In this document: in pieces, positions 6,870 through 7,034 of the stretch
How the letters are laid out: every line of letters begins with the position of its first letter
Position numbering within the stretch: position 1 is the first letter of the stretch
From: JBFMFH01 sp040752275
Lineage (GTDB): Bacteria; Acidobacteriota; Vicinamibacteria; Vicinamibacterales; JAKQTR01
Assembly (NCBI GenBank): GCA_040752275.1
Contig: JBFMFH010000068.1
Coordinates: forward strand, 1-7,034
Reading direction: 5' to 3'
Length of the DNA: 7,034 bases
The notes under the pieces: generated by a model
What the model was told of the DNA's origin: nothing
Databases searched by the model: none
Seen by the model: the letters and a program-made list of their open reading frames with translations, nothing else
Position numbers and translations under genes: made by a program

Positions 6870-7034
6870 ATGCTTCGCGGGTTTGGGTGTGGGTGTCTGA
6901 TCGTGGGCTGTCTTGTGGCCGGGTTGCCCGGGGCGTCCGCACAGACGACGGCGACCATTGCGGGCGTGGTCCGGGACTCCGGCGGCGGGGTGGTTCCTGG
7001 CGTGACGGTGCTGGTCAAAGACGAGGCGACCGGG
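6870..7034 (+). CDS. TonB-dependent receptor (Oar-like), N-terminal end only
   Basis: The first 55 codons of a gene that runs off the window. Residues 1-24 form a Sec signal peptide (MLRGFGCG, then a hydrophobic core, then GASA before Gln25). Residue 29 onward begins a carboxypeptidase-regulatory-like domain, IAGVVRDSGGGVVPGVTVLV. From the signal cleavage site on it matches the receptor at 702-4577 at 27 of 34 residues, while the signal peptides themselves differ greatly. It is therefore a third member of the receptor series, expected to be an outer-membrane TonB-dependent receptor of similar size. Whether the rest of the gene is intact cannot be seen. The IVGC in its signal peptide superficially resembles a lipobox, but the ASA-Q site shared with the paralogue is the more likely cleavage point. 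Confidence 0.88.
   Translation, partial: MLRGFGCGCLIVGCLVAGLPGASAQTTATIAGVVRDSGGGVVPGVTVLVKDEATG

Noticed and set aside
6870..6941. Lipobox-like IVGC in the third receptor's signal peptide
   Set aside because: The hydrophobic core continues past this Cys to an ASA-Q site that is shared with the second receptor, and TonB-dependent barrels are normally not lipoproteins.
1..7034. CRISPR array, tRNA, rRNA, insertion sequence or phage gene
   Set aside because: I saw no regularly spaced repeats, no cloverleaf or rRNA-like sequence, no transposase, integrase or phage protein. The only long repeats are the duplicated receptor ends.

Overview
The window looks like chromosomal DNA of a high-GC Gram-negative bacterium, most plausibly an Acidobacteriota (Vicinamibacteria-type) genome. 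This rests on two family traits. One is very large Oar-like TonB-dependent receptors (TBDRs) that carry an N-terminal carboxypeptidase-regulatory-like domain. The other is a secreted protein resembling the acidobacterial 'VWFA-related domain' family. Both are known to be expanded in that phylum, but the assignment is inferred from protein style, not from a marker gene.

Layout, all on the + strand: (1) positions 1-188 are the last 61 codons of a TBDR whose start lies outside the window, followed by a strong GC hairpin; (2) about 281-520 is GC-rich DNA without a convincing gene, followed by an AT-richer patch and a good sigma70-like promoter (574-602); (3) 702-4577 is a complete 1291-aa TBDR, ending in the same tail and the same 3' hairpin as the first copy; (4) 4761-6566 is a 601-aa exported VWA-like protein with a degenerate metal site; (5) 6567-6869 is an intergenic stretch with small inverted repeats, a conserved -10-like box and a ribosome binding site; (6) 6870-7034 is the first 55 codons of a third TBDR paralogue.

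The window is therefore a slice through a tandem family of TBDRs, with a VWA protein between the second and third. The first and second copies are about 92% identical in DNA over their last 188 bp, and the similarity runs on through about 85 bp of non-coding DNA to the end of a hairpin. The second and third copies share a -10-like TAGACTCCC box about 105 bp before the start codon and an almost identical ribosome-binding segment, although the leader between these is different. Each receptor therefore looks like a self-contained unit with its own promoter and terminator. Such repeated ends are suited to recombination or gene conversion between copies.

The receptors should sit in the outer membrane and take up or export an unidentified large substrate using TonB energy. 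The VWA protein should act in the periplasm or at the surface. No SusD-like protein, enzyme or regulator is present to suggest the substrate. No RNA gene, CRISPR array, insertion sequence or phage gene was seen.
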